DNA of 24,408 nucleotides from CTSoil-075 sp964292325 (GCA_964292325.1 CAXYVG010000055.1:1-24408), one strand, 5' to 3'. Numbered from the stretch's first letter, positions 1 to 8,760 are shown. Notes: a model not told the origin generated them from the letters alone. Numbers and translations are program-made.

Positions 1-66
1 CCTTTATAGAATAAGGAATTTACGCTACTATTTTTTATTGATGCGAAACCTCTGGCTAAAAAAAAT

Positions 67-109
67 AAAATGTCACATAAACCATTTATTAAGGTTTATG
101 TGACATTTT
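67..109. terminator. Bidirectional intrinsic terminator
   Basis: A 17-bp perfect stem (67-83 with 93-109) encloses a 9-nt loop and is flanked by an A run on the left and a T run on the right, so it can terminate from either side. It lies downstream of the minus-strand methyltransferase gene that ends at 201, and may also serve a plus-strand gene left of the window. Confidence 0.8.
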
Positions 110-126
110 TATTCAATTATAAGACT

Positions 127-193
127 CCCACTTCTACAAGTGGGTGCATCCTTCATCGATGTAGACGGGGTAGAATCCCCCACTGAATCGATG
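127..193. repeat. Hairpin-rich repeat, possible IS200/IS605-type end relic
   Basis: Two nested structures are visible: a CCCACTT/AAGTGGG hairpin (127-133 with 138-144), then CATCGAT/ATCGATG (154-160 with 187-193) enclosing GGGG/CCCC (167-170 with 177-180). The segment 130-160 matches 5104-5134 at about 24 of 31 positions. Hairpins of this kind resemble the transposon ends and omega-RNA scaffolds of IS200/IS605-TnpB elements, but no transposase gene is present. The identity is a guess; the structure and the repeat are seen directly. Confidence 0.4.
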
Positions 194-200
194 ATGTTCA

Positions 201-1991
201 TTACACGTTAATTTTTTCTATAATCTTCATTATCATTTCGACTCGGTTAAACGGTACAATAAAATAAAAACCATCTACATGATCTTTAATTTTATTAGCG
301 ATTCCCACAGCAATTTCAATCCCCAGATTCTCCGCTTCTTCTTTTCCCATGTCCTTATCAAATTGATTGATGATTTGATCTGGTATGCGAATGCCTGCCA
401 CTTCATTATTCATAAATTGGGCATTTCGATAACTGACAAGCGGCATAATTCCTCCTAGGATTTTTACATGATCATACTGTTTCATTTGTGGCAACAGCTC
501 AATTACATGATCATCAAAGATAGGCTGCGTTAAAAAGAAGGTAGCTCCCATTTCAGTTTTTTTCAGCATTCGTGCAATTTCGCCATTATAATTTGTTGCA
601 TTTAAGTTTAAAGCACCTCCGATTTTGACTGGATTTTGTGCAAAAACCTCTTTATTCATGATGGATATCAGTTCTGCAAGCTTAAAAGAATTCAGGTTAA
701 ATACGCTTTTTATATCATTTTTATCACCTAATGCAACCGGATCACCTGTCACGACTAATACATTTCGAATATTTTCAATATGAGCAGCTAGCAGAGTTGA
801 TTTCAAAGCATTTACATTCTTATCTCGACAACAAAGATGCGGCATAACCTCTATACCAACTTCTCTTTTGATTTTTGCTGCCATCATAACAGAATCCACT
901 CTTGCTCTGCCCATAGGCGAATCGGCTATGGTTACGATATCAACTCCATGTTCTTTGCAAATCCGTGCCTTTTCTAAAATCAATGCCGAATCAGCATGAA
1001 AAGGCGGATCTAATTCTACTGCTATCACAAATTGTTTATTTTTCATTTTTTCATAAAATCCATCTGAGGTCTTACAATTGAGATCAGGTACTTCTTTTGT
1101 TATGGTATCTTCCTGTAGAAGCTGCCTCTTTGAACTCGCCTGAATAAGCTCAACCATTTGTTTGATATGAGCGGGAGTCGTACCACAACAGCCACCTAAA
1201 ATTTTCACTCCTAATCTACTGATTTCTTGCATTTTTTCAGCAAAATAATTAGGATTTTGAATATATACCGTTCTTTCATGTACCACTTCGGGATACCCAG
1301 CATTCGGCGATATCGCAACAATATCATCTACAAAGATATTGTTTTTCAATGAATTATATAAATGGGCTGGTCCAACCCCGCAATTAAATCCATACGCATC
1401 AATATTTGGAGTGTTTTTGACATCAGCCATAATGTTTTCGTTGCTAATTCCTTTTCTAGTAAACCCTTCCGGCGTTGTTGCAAATTGTGCCAATATAAAA
1501 GTAGAATCATCCTTTTCTTTAATATACTGTGCAAGTTCTTTAAGAGAAACAGTATCACTAAAGGTTTCAAAGATAAATATTTTCGTCTTGTGCTCTAAAA
1601 AAATATCGATTATAAATTTATATTCATCAATAATCTTTTCTTGCGCGATTGCAATGGTATCAACGATCTCAGGAATCGGTCCTATACTTGCGGCAACAAA
1701 AACATTTTTATTGTGAGAAGCAGTCGTTGCTATTTCGATTGCCGCAACAATAATTTTTTCCACTTCGCTTCTTGAAATATCTAAAATAATACTATTTGCT
1801 GAAAAAGTATTCGTTTTAATTAACTTTGCCCCAGCAGTAATATATTCTCTATGAATTCTTTCAATCACTTCAGGTTCTGTAACATTTGCAAATTCCGAAA
1901 AAACATTATATTTCCCCGTAAGCTCTGCATAATAAGTTCCCATAGCACCATCTGTAATTAAAATATGTTCATTCAAATACTCTTTCATCAT
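201..1991 (-). CDS. Bifunctional homocysteine S-methyltransferase / methylenetetrahydrofolate reductase
   Basis: A 596-residue cytoplasmic protein with two domains. Residues about 1-285 form a homocysteine S-methyltransferase domain: it opens with ITDGAMGTY, and the zinc-binding cysteines appear in YGFNCGVGP and GGCCGTTPAH. Residues about 310-596 form a methylenetetrahydrofolate reductase domain (AVELDPPFHAD, VVTGDP, FFLTQPIFD). The same pairing occurs in the YitJ-type proteins of Firmicutes, which reduce methylene-THF to methyl-THF and pass methyl groups to homocysteine for methionine synthesis. The start is one of two adjacent ATG codons behind an AAGGA motif; the choice changes only one residue. 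It stands alone, 53 bases downstream of the GGDEF gene on the same strand, with a terminator near 67-109. Function is assigned from the motifs with high confidence; the methyl donor is inferred. Confidence 0.93.
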   Translation of the reverse strand: MMKEYLNEHILITDGAMGTYYAELTGKYNVFSEFANVTEPEVIERIHREYITAGAKLIKTNTFSANSIILDISRSEVEKIIVAAIEIATTASHNKNVFVAASIGPIPEIVDTIAIAQEKIIDEYKFIIDIFLEHKTKIFIFETFSDTVSLKELAQYIKEKDDSTFILAQFATTPEGFTRKGISNENIMADVKNTPNIDAYGFNCGVGPAHLYNSLKNNIFVDDIVAISPNAGYPEVVHERTVYIQNPNYFAEKMQEISRLGVKILGGCCGTTPAHIKQMVELIQASSKRQLLQEDTITKEVPDLNCKTSDGFYEKMKNKQFVIAVELDPPFHADSALILEKARICKEHGVDIVTIADSPMGRARVDSVMMAAKIKREVGIEVMPHLCCRDKNVNALKSTLLAAHIENIRNVLVVTGDPVALGDKNDIKSVFNLNSFKLAELISIMNKEVFAQNPVKIGGALNLNATNYNGEIARMLKKTEMGATFFLTQPIFDDHVIELLPQMKQYDHVKILGGIMPLVSYRNAQFMNNEVAGIRIPDQIINQFDKDMGKEEAENLGIEIAVGIANKIKDHVDGFYFIVPFNRVEMIMKIIEKINV

Positions 1992-2044
1992 ATGAATCCA
2001 TCCTTACACTCTATTTATCGACTTTTATAGTTTTACTTGATTAC

Positions 2045-3856
2045 TCATGTTCTAGTATCTACAACCTTACAATGCAGTTGCACAAAACCTTGCATCATAG
2101 CATCTCGCACCATTTTTTTGTGTTCCAACTTAGAGTAAAACATCGCCTTATCAGCAGCGATAAAAATTTCATTTAAACTTTGCTCACTACCCTTTTCTCG
2201 CTGTGCAAACCCCATAGAAATATATAATAAACGAGCCTCATCCTGCGCTCTCGCAGTTTGTATACCAGCGTCAATCCGAGCACAGATAGCAGCTAAGTCT
2301 ACTTCACCTGTCACCAATATCGCAAACTCATCACCACCAATTCGGGCAATCACGTCTTCTTTTCGACAGGATTCCTGCAGGATAGTGACAAGCAGCTTAA
2401 CTATTTTATCACCATATTTATGTCCCAATGTATCATTGACAAGTTTTAAATAATCGATATCACAAATAATAATGCCTACCGTCTCATCGATTTTTCCCAG
2501 ACATTCCATTTCCTGATCAAAAAAAGTACGGTTGTAAATTCCGGTCAGTGAATCATGTAATCCAATATAATGCAAATCATGATTTGCAGCCTCTAATTCA
2601 GCAGTAACAACATTAATTAAATGCGTCAAAGCCTTGAGTACTCCCCTACTTCGCCCTGCCACTTTATCAGCATATGATAAAGTAGGCACGAGACAAGAAC
2701 GATCCTCCCGTAGCATTTTATCTATTTCGCGTTGCTTTTCATCTCGTTCCGTTAGTAGCAGTACTGTCATTGTCGCATTTAGCAAATAATTCTTCTCGCC
2801 AGCATGATAGTACTCGCCGAAAGTAAAGAAACCTGATGTCGGTGCTATATTTTGAAGTGGCACAGTCTCAATATCACTTAATTCCTGCAAAAATCCCCGT
2901 CGACTTTCACAGGAATAAACAAATATGGTTTCTACATCTTCTTGCTGGATTTTTAGACATAACTGTTCCATCATCTCCGAAATCAATCCCGCATCCCCAA
3001 AACTCAATCGGACGTTATCTCCTTGTGAAAGTTCTCCGGCAAAGCCAATAGAATCATCTTCATAATAAATCATCGGTGTTCTAGCCATTAAAAATCCATT
3101 GCGATTAAGAATTAGAGGAAACTCAATTGCATTTAAAAAGTTGCACGATTTATCAATCCCTAAATATCGACGATATATCTGGTATGCTGGTATGTCGTTA
3201 ATTGTATATACGCGATTTCCTTTCACCTTAGTAATTGTCATTGTTTTACCGATAGGTTGCCAACCTAAATGTGAATACGAGTGGACCTTTAGCACCGTCC
3301 CTTCCAAAACAACTCCAACAAAACCATTATCAATAATACCATGATTATAAAAAACGAGTTCAGAATTTAGCTTACCGCTATTTCCCGCTCTGCCGCCTGC
3401 AACCAACAATTGCGGATTCTCCATCTCAATTCCTTTTAATACTTGATCAGGAGTCGTCTCTTTCCCCGCACCAAATAATAGCACCACGTTAGCCATGTCA
3501 CTACCTAACGTTGCGGCAATATGTCTTCCAAGTACAAAATCACCCTGACCCTCATTATGAAAACTTCCGATACGAATAGTCGTATGCTGAAAGACACTAA
3601 TCACAAGCACTGTTTCTTGCCCACAAACTTCTCCATTTATAATTGCCCCAGCAGTAGTAGCCCCAATCATATAAGCCATTGGTAACTCTGCTGAAATGAC
3701 TACTAATAACTGTTTAATATATCCGGGATCATTGCGTCCGCAAAATACTTGTACCAGTACGGATGTATTCTCCTGCGAAAACAACATCTGCTGGTGTTCC
3801 CGTACAAATTCAGCAAATTCAGCCTGGTTTTTGTAATAAGTACTGAACGTCTTCAC
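2045..3856 (-). CDS. FIST-domain sensor diguanylate cyclase (GGDEF)
   Basis: A 603-residue protein without evident membrane segments. The first ~380 residues match the FIST_N/FIST_C sensory fold (PGYIKQLL, IGATTAGAIINGEV, VYSCESRRGFL, SGFFTFGEYYH), a module thought to bind small ligands such as amino acids. A short helical linker (about 385-435) leads to a GGDEF domain from about 440. The catalytic GGDEF is at 507-511, and an RxxD inhibitory site (RKED, 498-501) sits the canonical five residues upstream, so it should make c-di-GMP from GTP with product feedback. No EAL or HD-GYP domain follows. The start is GTG with a GGGGGGAG ribosome binding site four bases upstream. There is no operon partner in the window. 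Catalytic assignment is strong; the signal is unknown. Confidence 0.92.
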   Translation of the reverse strand: MKTFSTYYKNQAEFAEFVREHQQMLFSQENTSVLVQVFCGRNDPGYIKQLLVVISAELPMAYMIGATTAGAIINGEVCGQETVLVISVFQHTTIRIGSFHNEGQGDFVLGRHIAATLGSDMANVVLLFGAGKETTPDQVLKGIEMENPQLLVAGGRAGNSGKLNSELVFYNHGIIDNGFVGVVLEGTVLKVHSYSHLGWQPIGKTMTITKVKGNRVYTINDIPAYQIYRRYLGIDKSCNFLNAIEFPLILNRNGFLMARTPMIYYEDDSIGFAGELSQGDNVRLSFGDAGLISEMMEQLCLKIQQEDVETIFVYSCESRRGFLQELSDIETVPLQNIAPTSGFFTFGEYYHAGEKNYLLNATMTVLLLTERDEKQREIDKMLREDRSCLVPTLSYADKVAGRSRGVLKALTHLINVVTAELEAANHDLHYIGLHDSLTGIYNRTFFDQEMECLGKIDETVGIIICDIDYLKLVNDTLGHKYGDKIVKLLVTILQESCRKEDVIARIGGDEFAILVTGEVDLAAICARIDAGIQTARAQDEARLLYISMGFAQREKGSEQSLNEIFIAADKAMFYSKLEHKKMVRDAMMQGFVQLHCKVVDTRT

Positions 3857-4091
3857 AAAACTCCCCCCTTACAGTTCTATATGGTTAGTAAACGTGAGAT
3901 TCTAATATTACGATAGGCGACTTAGCCTATGTGGCGCACAAAATAAATTCTCCATTGTTTCTCTTATTCATATTTATATCTACCCCTTAGTAGAGGGGTG
4001 TCTTTTAGATACATTCTTCCATCCTTTTATACAGAATTCCTTCCAGCTTGAAGTATTTATTTTCATATATACATCGCTCTTATAAGAAAAA

Positions 4092-4155
4092 ACTTGGTTT
4101 TAAGCAAGTCCTCAGATGCAGGTAGAAAGCTTGTTCTTACTTGGAATCAAGAAAG
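4092..4155. repeat. Intergenic repeat, copy 1 of 2
   Basis: A short hairpin with a CTTG/CAAG stem is followed by a conserved core containing TCAGATGCAGGTAGAAA and CTTACTTGGAATC. The same order and core recur at 4957-5024, with a different but still self-complementary hairpin (TTGGCT/AGCCAA). Conservation of core and hairpin position suggests a small mobile or RNA-structured element. Confidence 0.55.
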
Positions 4156-4182
4156 AATTCTACTTTGTGATTGAATATAAAA

Positions 4183-4210
4183 ACTGAGATGGTACAAGTA
4201 CCATCTCAGT
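4183..4210 (-). terminator. Intrinsic terminator of ompH-like gene
   Basis: A 13-bp perfect inverted repeat (4183-4195 with 4198-4210) is followed on the minus strand by a run of five T. It sits 25 bases past the stop of the ompH-like gene. Confidence 0.8.
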
Positions 4211-4234
4211 CAAATCCTTCACAGCGACAATATA

Positions 4235-4675
4235 TTATTTCCCGGTAATTTTTTTCATTACGTCTGCTGTAATATCTACACCACCACAAACGACTTCATT
4301 TTTAGAAATCACGATTGCTAGCCCTTTTTCAGCAACCACTGCATTTGCAGCAACTAAAATTTTATCCGTAATTGGCTTCAAAAGTTCTAACCGTTTTTGA
4401 TCCAGGCGTTGGCGAAGTTGTCTATCAAGATTTTGTTTTTCTTGATCATTAAGACCTGGTGATTTAGTTTCAAATTCTAGTTTCACAGCATCCTGCTCCG
4501 TTTTGAGAATGGCATTCGCCTGCGCAGTATCAGGGTGCTGATTGATCAGATAGAGAACATCAACATATCCCACTGAAGCAGTAGCTGCTGGTGCAGCCTG
4601 GACGTTACCCCAAGTTCCTAGTATCAAACATAGAGCAAAGGCTAAAGAAAAAAGCTGTTTTTTCATTGTAATCAT
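4235..4675 (-). CDS. OmpH/Skp-family periplasmic chaperone-like protein
   Basis: About 146 residues. An N-terminal signal peptide is clear (MKKQLFSLAFALCLILG, with likely cleavage after VQA), followed by VGYVDVLYLINQHPDT, which matches the start of mature OmpH/Skp proteins, then a charged helical region (about residues 55-110: KLEFETKSPGLNDQEKQNLD) of the coiled-coil tentacle type, and a VVISKNEVVCGGVDIT tail typical of Negativicute OmpH proteins. Skp chaperones escort outer-membrane proteins through the periplasm, so its presence supports a diderm envelope. A TTG codon at 4678 has better spacing from an AAGG motif; the ATG at 4675 or the one at 4666 are the other candidate starts, and all give the same mature protein. 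It is not next to bamA or lpx genes here. Confidence 0.85.
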   Translation of the reverse strand: MITMKKQLFSLAFALCLILGTWGNVQAAPAATASVGYVDVLYLINQHPDTAQANAILKTEQDAVKLEFETKSPGLNDQEKQNLDRQLRQRLDQKRLELLKPITDKILVAANAVVAEKGLAIVISKNEVVCGGVDITADVMKKITGK

Positions 4676-4956
4676 CAATTAATTGAACCTTCTTTCGTAA
4701 TATATTAAATCACTTCTTATCATACATTATGCTACTTGAACTTACTTTTCGTTATCTGCTGTACTTACTTGTGGCTCTTCGACCTTCTTTAATACTCCCG
4801 TTTCATTTAGTTGATTAACATAATTTGTTCTTTACTTATATAAAATAACATATTTTGAATAAAAGTGCACTATCCTAAAGTATAAATTTTAATAAAATAC
4901 CATAAAATTCTATATTTTTTTTAAAACCACTAAAAAATATACTTTCCTAAGAAAGC

Positions 4957-5024
4957 ACTTGGCTTCAGCCAAAAATTCAGATACAGGTAGAAATCTTAGT
5001 TTTTCTTACTTGGAATCTGGAAAG
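4957..5024. repeat. Intergenic repeat, copy 2 of 2
   Basis: Shares the order hairpin, TCAGATACAGGTAGAAA, CTTACTTGGAATC, GAAAG with 4092-4155, with a few substitutions and a small length difference in the middle. The copies are about 870 bases apart and flank the ompH-like gene. Confidence 0.55.
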
Positions 5025-5045
5025 TGTTATACCTTCTGATTCCGC

Positions 5046-5099
5046 AAAAAAGAGTTATGCTTTAGCGAATTAAAGTTCACTATTGCATAACTCTTTTTT
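5046..5099. terminator. Bidirectional intrinsic terminator after the D-lactate dehydrogenase gene
   Basis: A 15-bp perfect stem (5046-5060 with 5085-5099), which includes A6 and T6 ends, encloses a 24-nt loop. It lies 54 bases past the stop of the dehydrogenase gene on the minus strand. Confidence 0.8.
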
Positions 5100-5152
5100 A
5101 TCTACTTCCATTAGTGGGTGCGTTCCTCGTCGATTTCACTAGCGTCTAAATT

Positions 5153-8017
5153 TTACTTGCTAGTCGTGCAGCGATCTACTAGATACACAATAGACTGGTA
5201 ACTAATCCCACTTCTATGAGACAGTCCCATCTCGCAAGTACGGCTATTGGAATAACCTGCACTACAATCGTCTGGAAGACAATCCTTTAGCTCCGCAAGG
5301 GCAGATTCATTCAGTTCAGGCACTTCAAAACCTTTATCACCAGCAAAACCACAACATCTAACTTTTGCCGGCATAACAACAGTCGTTGCACAAGCCTCCG
5401 CTACTGTTTTGAACTTTTCCTTAAGGCCTAGTTTGGTGGAACTACAAGTAACATGAACTGCTATGGTTTCCGGTTGCTTGGTAAAATTCAACTTATCCAT
5501 TAAATAATCATGAATAAATTCTAATGGCTCATACATTTTCAGCTTTTTACTCATCATTTTTCTCATTCGATAGATACAAGGACTGGTATCACAAACAATT
5601 GGATATTCGCCATTGTTACTACATGCAACTAAAGCTTTCTCTAGCTCATTACTCATATTATCAGCTGTTTCAAATAGCCCTTTACTTTCAAACGGCATAC
5701 CACAGCATAACTTATCCATCTCAGCAGGAAAAATGATTTCATAGCCAGCCTTTTCCATCAGATGAATCATTGCTTCGCTAAGTTGGCGTTGATCTTTATC
5801 ACCCACAGCAGGTCCACCCATCATTCGACTGACACAACTTGGGAAATATACGACCTTACGTCCTGCTATACCAGGTTTCGATTTAGAAGGATCTGGCGTG
5901 TTCCCTGCTCGAACTAAAGACGGATTCCACTCTGGTATGTGATCGCCACTCAATGAGCGCAGTCCTTTGGTAATACCCGTCATAACGGTTGTTCCCAAAA
6001 TAGAATGGGCAAGACTTGCAGTCGATAGCCCTAACCTTGCCATTGTCGATACACATGAGAAATTTTTGGAAATCAATCTACCAATAGATTTTCCATTGTC
6101 ACCCATTTTTCTAGCTCTTTCATGTTTTGTATACTCTCCAGTATTGATGCCAACCGGACAGCTTGTCTGGCAAAGCCCATCAGTCGCACACGTTTCATCG
6201 CCAAAATAAATATAATCTTCTTCTAAACGTCGAAGACGTTCATTGTCTTCACCCGTTAATTTTAGTCTAGCAATCTCACGTTGTACGACAATACGTTGAC
6301 GTGGTGTGAGGGTAAGATTTTTGGAAGGGCAGTTAATCTCACAGAAACCACATTCAATACATTTATTAATAATATCATCCGTTATCGGCATAGGTTTAAA
6401 ATTTTCTAGATAAATCGACTGATTATCCGTAATGATAACATCAGGATTTAAGATATTATCGGCATCAAATGCTCGCTTTAATGTTCGCATAATCCCATAG
6501 ACCGCATTACCCCATTCCAGTTCCACAAACGGAGCCATATTGCGCCCGGTACCATGCTCTGCTTTCAAAGAGCCATTATATTTGTCAACTACTAGATCGC
6601 ATACATCCTTCATCAGTGATTTATACCGTTCCACTTCTTCTCCCGTATCGAAATATTGCGTCACTACAAAATGTACATTACCATCTAAAGCATGTCCATA
6701 AATAATACCATCATTATAATTGTACTTATCCATAATAGATCGAAGTTCCAGTATCGCATCTGCCAGTCTTTCTTTCGGAAACGCTACATCTTCAATAATA
6801 ACGGTAGTCCCTGGTTTTCTTATACCACCAACTGCGGGGAAAAGACCTTTACGAATATGCCATAATTGCTCATATTCATGCTTCACATCGGTAAAGGTAA
6901 TCGGCAATACGGTTGGTATAGAAGCCAAACGTTTTTTTACGCCCTCCATTAAAGTAGCCAAGTTTTCTTTTGTTTCTGACCGCACTTCAACGAGCAAGGC
7001 AGTTGCCTCAGCATCTAACGTTTTTAAATAGGCAGGCATCGTTGGTTCATCTTCAACTGACCGCAAAGAAACACGATCCATCAATTCCGCAGCAGCAACT
7101 AGCTGACGATCAAGTTGCATAACTGCTAAACAAGCAGCTTTCATATCAGGAAAAATCATCAGAGCCGAAGCCTTATGAGCATGATCAATAATTGTTTTAT
7201 AAGTAATCTCCGTGATAAAGCCCAATGTTCCTTCTGAACCAATCATCAAATGTTTAATAATATCAAAAGGATCAACATAATCAACAAAAGAGTTTATGCC
7301 ATATCCGGTAGTGCATTTGATTTTGAACTTACGTTGAATCAGTTGTTTTAATTCTTCGCTTGCCCCGATTTGATCACGCAGCTTTTCAATTTCTCGAATA
7401 ATATTAGAATGAGTCGTGAGAAACTTATTGCGTGAAGCGGCATCTGCAGTATCTAAGGTAGTACCATCAGCAAAAATGATTTTCATATCGGCTAATGTTT
7501 TATAGCTATTATCTGCGGTACCACAACACATACCACTCGCATTATTAGCAGCAATACCGCCAATCATTGCATTATTAATGGTAGCAGGATCTGGGCCAAT
7601 TTTTCTAGCGTACGGCTTTAAATAGTCATTCGCCTCTGATCCAATAATCCCAGGTTGTAGTGATATCAGCGTTCCATCATTATTGATCGAATACTGCGTC
7701 CATCCTCGAGTAGCCACCAACAAAACAGAATCTGTGATTGCCTGCCCTGATAAGCTTGTACCTGCCGCACGAAAGGTCACGGCAACTTTCATCTCATTGG
7801 CAACTTTCAAAATATCTGCCATTTCTTGTGGAGTATCTACTTTTATGACTAATTTAGGTAATAAACGATAAAAACTAGCATCAACACCATACGCTAGCGT
7901 TCTAATCGGATCAGCAAAAACTCTCGTTTCCGGTATGAACTTTACGATAGCGTGGTAAAAACCTTTATACTTGTCCGAAAGTTTTAGAATATCGCTATCC
8001 ACAGTTTTGATTCCCAT
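5153..8017 (-). CDS. FAD-linked D-lactate dehydrogenase-type oxidoreductase with Fe-S/CCG domains
   Basis: A 954-residue fusion of the Dld-II/YdiJ type. The N-terminal third is a PCMH FAD-binding domain (FRAAGTSLSGQAITDSVLL, GPDPATINNAMIGGIAANNA), then the FAD-oxidase C-terminal domain (YGHALDGNVHFVVTQ, KAEHGTGRN). Two ferredoxin-like clusters follow (CIECGFCEINCP, CATDGLCQTSCP), and the last third carries cysteine-rich CCG motifs (FPSCVSRMMGG, CCGMPF, HVTCSS, RCCGFAGDKGF) as in GlpC/LutA-like electron-transfer subunits. It probably oxidises D-lactate or another D-2-hydroxy acid and passes electrons to quinone or another carrier; the substrate cannot be read from the sequence. The start ATG has an AGGAGG site 10 bases upstream. 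A perfect CRP/FNR-like operator in its promoter suggests redox or catabolite control. It is monocistronic with its own terminator. Confidence 0.88.
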   Translation of the reverse strand: MGIKTVDSDILKLSDKYKGFYHAIVKFIPETRVFADPIRTLAYGVDASFYRLLPKLVIKVDTPQEMADILKVANEMKVAVTFRAAGTSLSGQAITDSVLLVATRGWTQYSINNDGTLISLQPGIIGSEANDYLKPYARKIGPDPATINNAMIGGIAANNASGMCCGTADNSYKTLADMKIIFADGTTLDTADAASRNKFLTTHSNIIREIEKLRDQIGASEELKQLIQRKFKIKCTTGYGINSFVDYVDPFDIIKHLMIGSEGTLGFITEITYKTIIDHAHKASALMIFPDMKAACLAVMQLDRQLVAAAELMDRVSLRSVEDEPTMPAYLKTLDAEATALLVEVRSETKENLATLMEGVKKRLASIPTVLPITFTDVKHEYEQLWHIRKGLFPAVGGIRKPGTTVIIEDVAFPKERLADAILELRSIMDKYNYNDGIIYGHALDGNVHFVVTQYFDTGEEVERYKSLMKDVCDLVVDKYNGSLKAEHGTGRNMAPFVELEWGNAVYGIMRTLKRAFDADNILNPDVIITDNQSIYLENFKPMPITDDIINKCIECGFCEINCPSKNLTLTPRQRIVVQREIARLKLTGEDNERLRRLEEDYIYFGDETCATDGLCQTSCPVGINTGEYTKHERARKMGDNGKSIGRLISKNFSCVSTMARLGLSTASLAHSILGTTVMTGITKGLRSLSGDHIPEWNPSLVRAGNTPDPSKSKPGIAGRKVVYFPSCVSRMMGGPAVGDKDQRQLSEAMIHLMEKAGYEIIFPAEMDKLCCGMPFESKGLFETADNMSNELEKALVACSNNGEYPIVCDTSPCIYRMRKMMSKKLKMYEPLEFIHDYLMDKLNFTKQPETIAVHVTCSSTKLGLKEKFKTVAEACATTVVMPAKVRCCGFAGDKGFEVPELNESALAELKDCLPDDCSAGYSNSRTCEMGLSHRSGISYQSIVYLVDRCTTSK

Positions 8018-8049
8018 ATTTATAGCCTCCTAAATTGCATTTATTTGTA

Positions 8050-8055
8050 ATATTA
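8050..8055 (-). promoter_or_regulatory. Candidate extended -10 of the dehydrogenase promoter
   Basis: On the minus strand the sequence reads TGCTAATAT, an extended -10 element (TGn plus TAATAT). Transcription would start near 8043, about 25 bases before the start codon, and the operator at 8077-8092 would be centred at -41.5, the class II activator position. Confidence 0.5.
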
Positions 8056-8076
8056 GCATAAAAATCAGCACCAGTC

Positions 8077-8092
8077 TGTGATATATATCACA
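8077..8092. promoter_or_regulatory. CRP/FNR-family operator
   Basis: The 16-base palindrome TGTGATATATATCACA is a perfect TGTGA-N6-TCACA site for the CRP/FNR/ArcR family. It lies about 67 bases upstream of the dehydrogenase start codon. No regulator of this family is encoded in the window, so which member binds is unknown. Confidence 0.75.
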
Positions 8093-8290
8093 AAATATAA
8101 AATATCTTTTAATAATAGTTTTCCATAGTTTTTCTTATATAATTTTAAAGTGTCCCCTTTTTTTTATTGTCGTTAACACTATTCTTCTTATATTCCCATA
8201 AAATTACGAAATCCCTGCCAATATCCGAATTGTTTCACACTATTTTGACAATTACTTGCAATTATTGAACAATAAAAAACGGGACGATCG

Positions 8291-8397
8291 CACTAAACGC
8301 ACAATCCAGATCAATATGCAAAAATCATTCATTTGATGTGCAAAATTATGCCTCTCAAAAAATACATTGCATATTGATTTGTGAAAAATGCGTAGTG
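8291..8397. repeat. Long imperfect inverted repeat (~107 bp)
   Basis: The outer arms CACTAAACGCA (8291-8301) and TGCGTAGTG (8389-8397) pair with two bulged bases. The inner arms ATCAATATGCA (8310-8320) and TGCATATTGAT (8368-8378) are perfectly complementary over 11 bp. The loop is about 47 bases. No T run follows, so it is not a simple terminator. It could be a small non-autonomous element, an RNA structure or a binding region. Confidence 0.55.
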
Positions 8398-8426
8398 TGA
8401 CAGCCCCAGACATAATACTCTAGCGA

Positions 8427-8678
8427 TTATGTAGGATCATTCTTGAGAAAATTATAGATAATTTCTAATGGTTTGCTATATGATTTTCCTGATACACCAA
8501 CAATAAACTGACAATCAGGACTTTTGCAGGTATGTTCACCACTGCAGTATTTGGTAAGTATTTCACTTGTAAATAGACGGTCTTCCATACTAAGTGTATA
8601 CGCTGAAATTTGTTGCGCAACCTCCTTATCCAGCAAAGAACATTCAATAATTCTATTAATTGTAACGGTTTCTCTCAT
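8427..8678 (-). CDS. Small hypothetical protein (83 aa)
   Basis: I do not recognise this family. The start at 8678 (MRETVTINRI) is chosen because an AGAGGAGGT ribosome binding site lies just upstream; the longer reading frame beginning at 8705 would place that site inside the gene. The predicted protein has no membrane segment or signal peptide. It contains CSGEHTCKSPDC near residues 45-56, a Cys/His cluster that could bind metal, and ends in a helical segment (KPLEIIYNFLKN). It is divergent from the abrB-like gene, with about 250 bases between. Good ribosome binding site and coding-like sequence make it likely real. Confidence 0.65.
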   Translation of the reverse strand: MRETVTINRIIECSLLDKEVAQQISAYTLSMEDRLFTSEILTKYCSGEHTCKSPDCQFIVGVSGKSYSKPLEIIYNFLKNDPT

Positions 8679-8760
8679 CCTTCTACCTCCTCTGTAAAAC
8701 TCCATTTGTAATAATATAACAAATAATCAACGTAAGAGATAGGCGAATTCGATTAATTTT

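Larger units (their letters stand above)
3857..4234. other. Intergenic region with repeat copy and ompH terminator
   Basis: No convincing gene. It contains a CCCCTTAGTAGAGGGG hairpin near 3985, the first copy of a ~65-bp repeat (4092-4155) and the terminator of the upstream ompH-like gene (4183-4210). The GGDEF promoter presumably lies between about 3880 and 4080; I could not choose a clear -35/-10 pair. Confidence 0.5.
4676..5152. other. Intergenic region with second repeat copy
   Basis: No gene seen in about 475 bases. It is AT-rich between 4680 and 4950, where the ompH promoter must lie, then carries repeat copy 2 (4957-5024), a terminator (5046-5099) and a partial copy (5104-5134) of the hairpin repeat found at 130-160. 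Confidence 0.5.
8018..8426. other. Promoter region and long inverted repeat
   Basis: No gene seen. Nearest the dehydrogenase are its ribosome binding site, a candidate promoter and a CRP/FNR operator. From 8291 to 8397 is a long imperfect inverted repeat. The stretch between is AT-rich and featureless to me. Confidence 0.5.
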
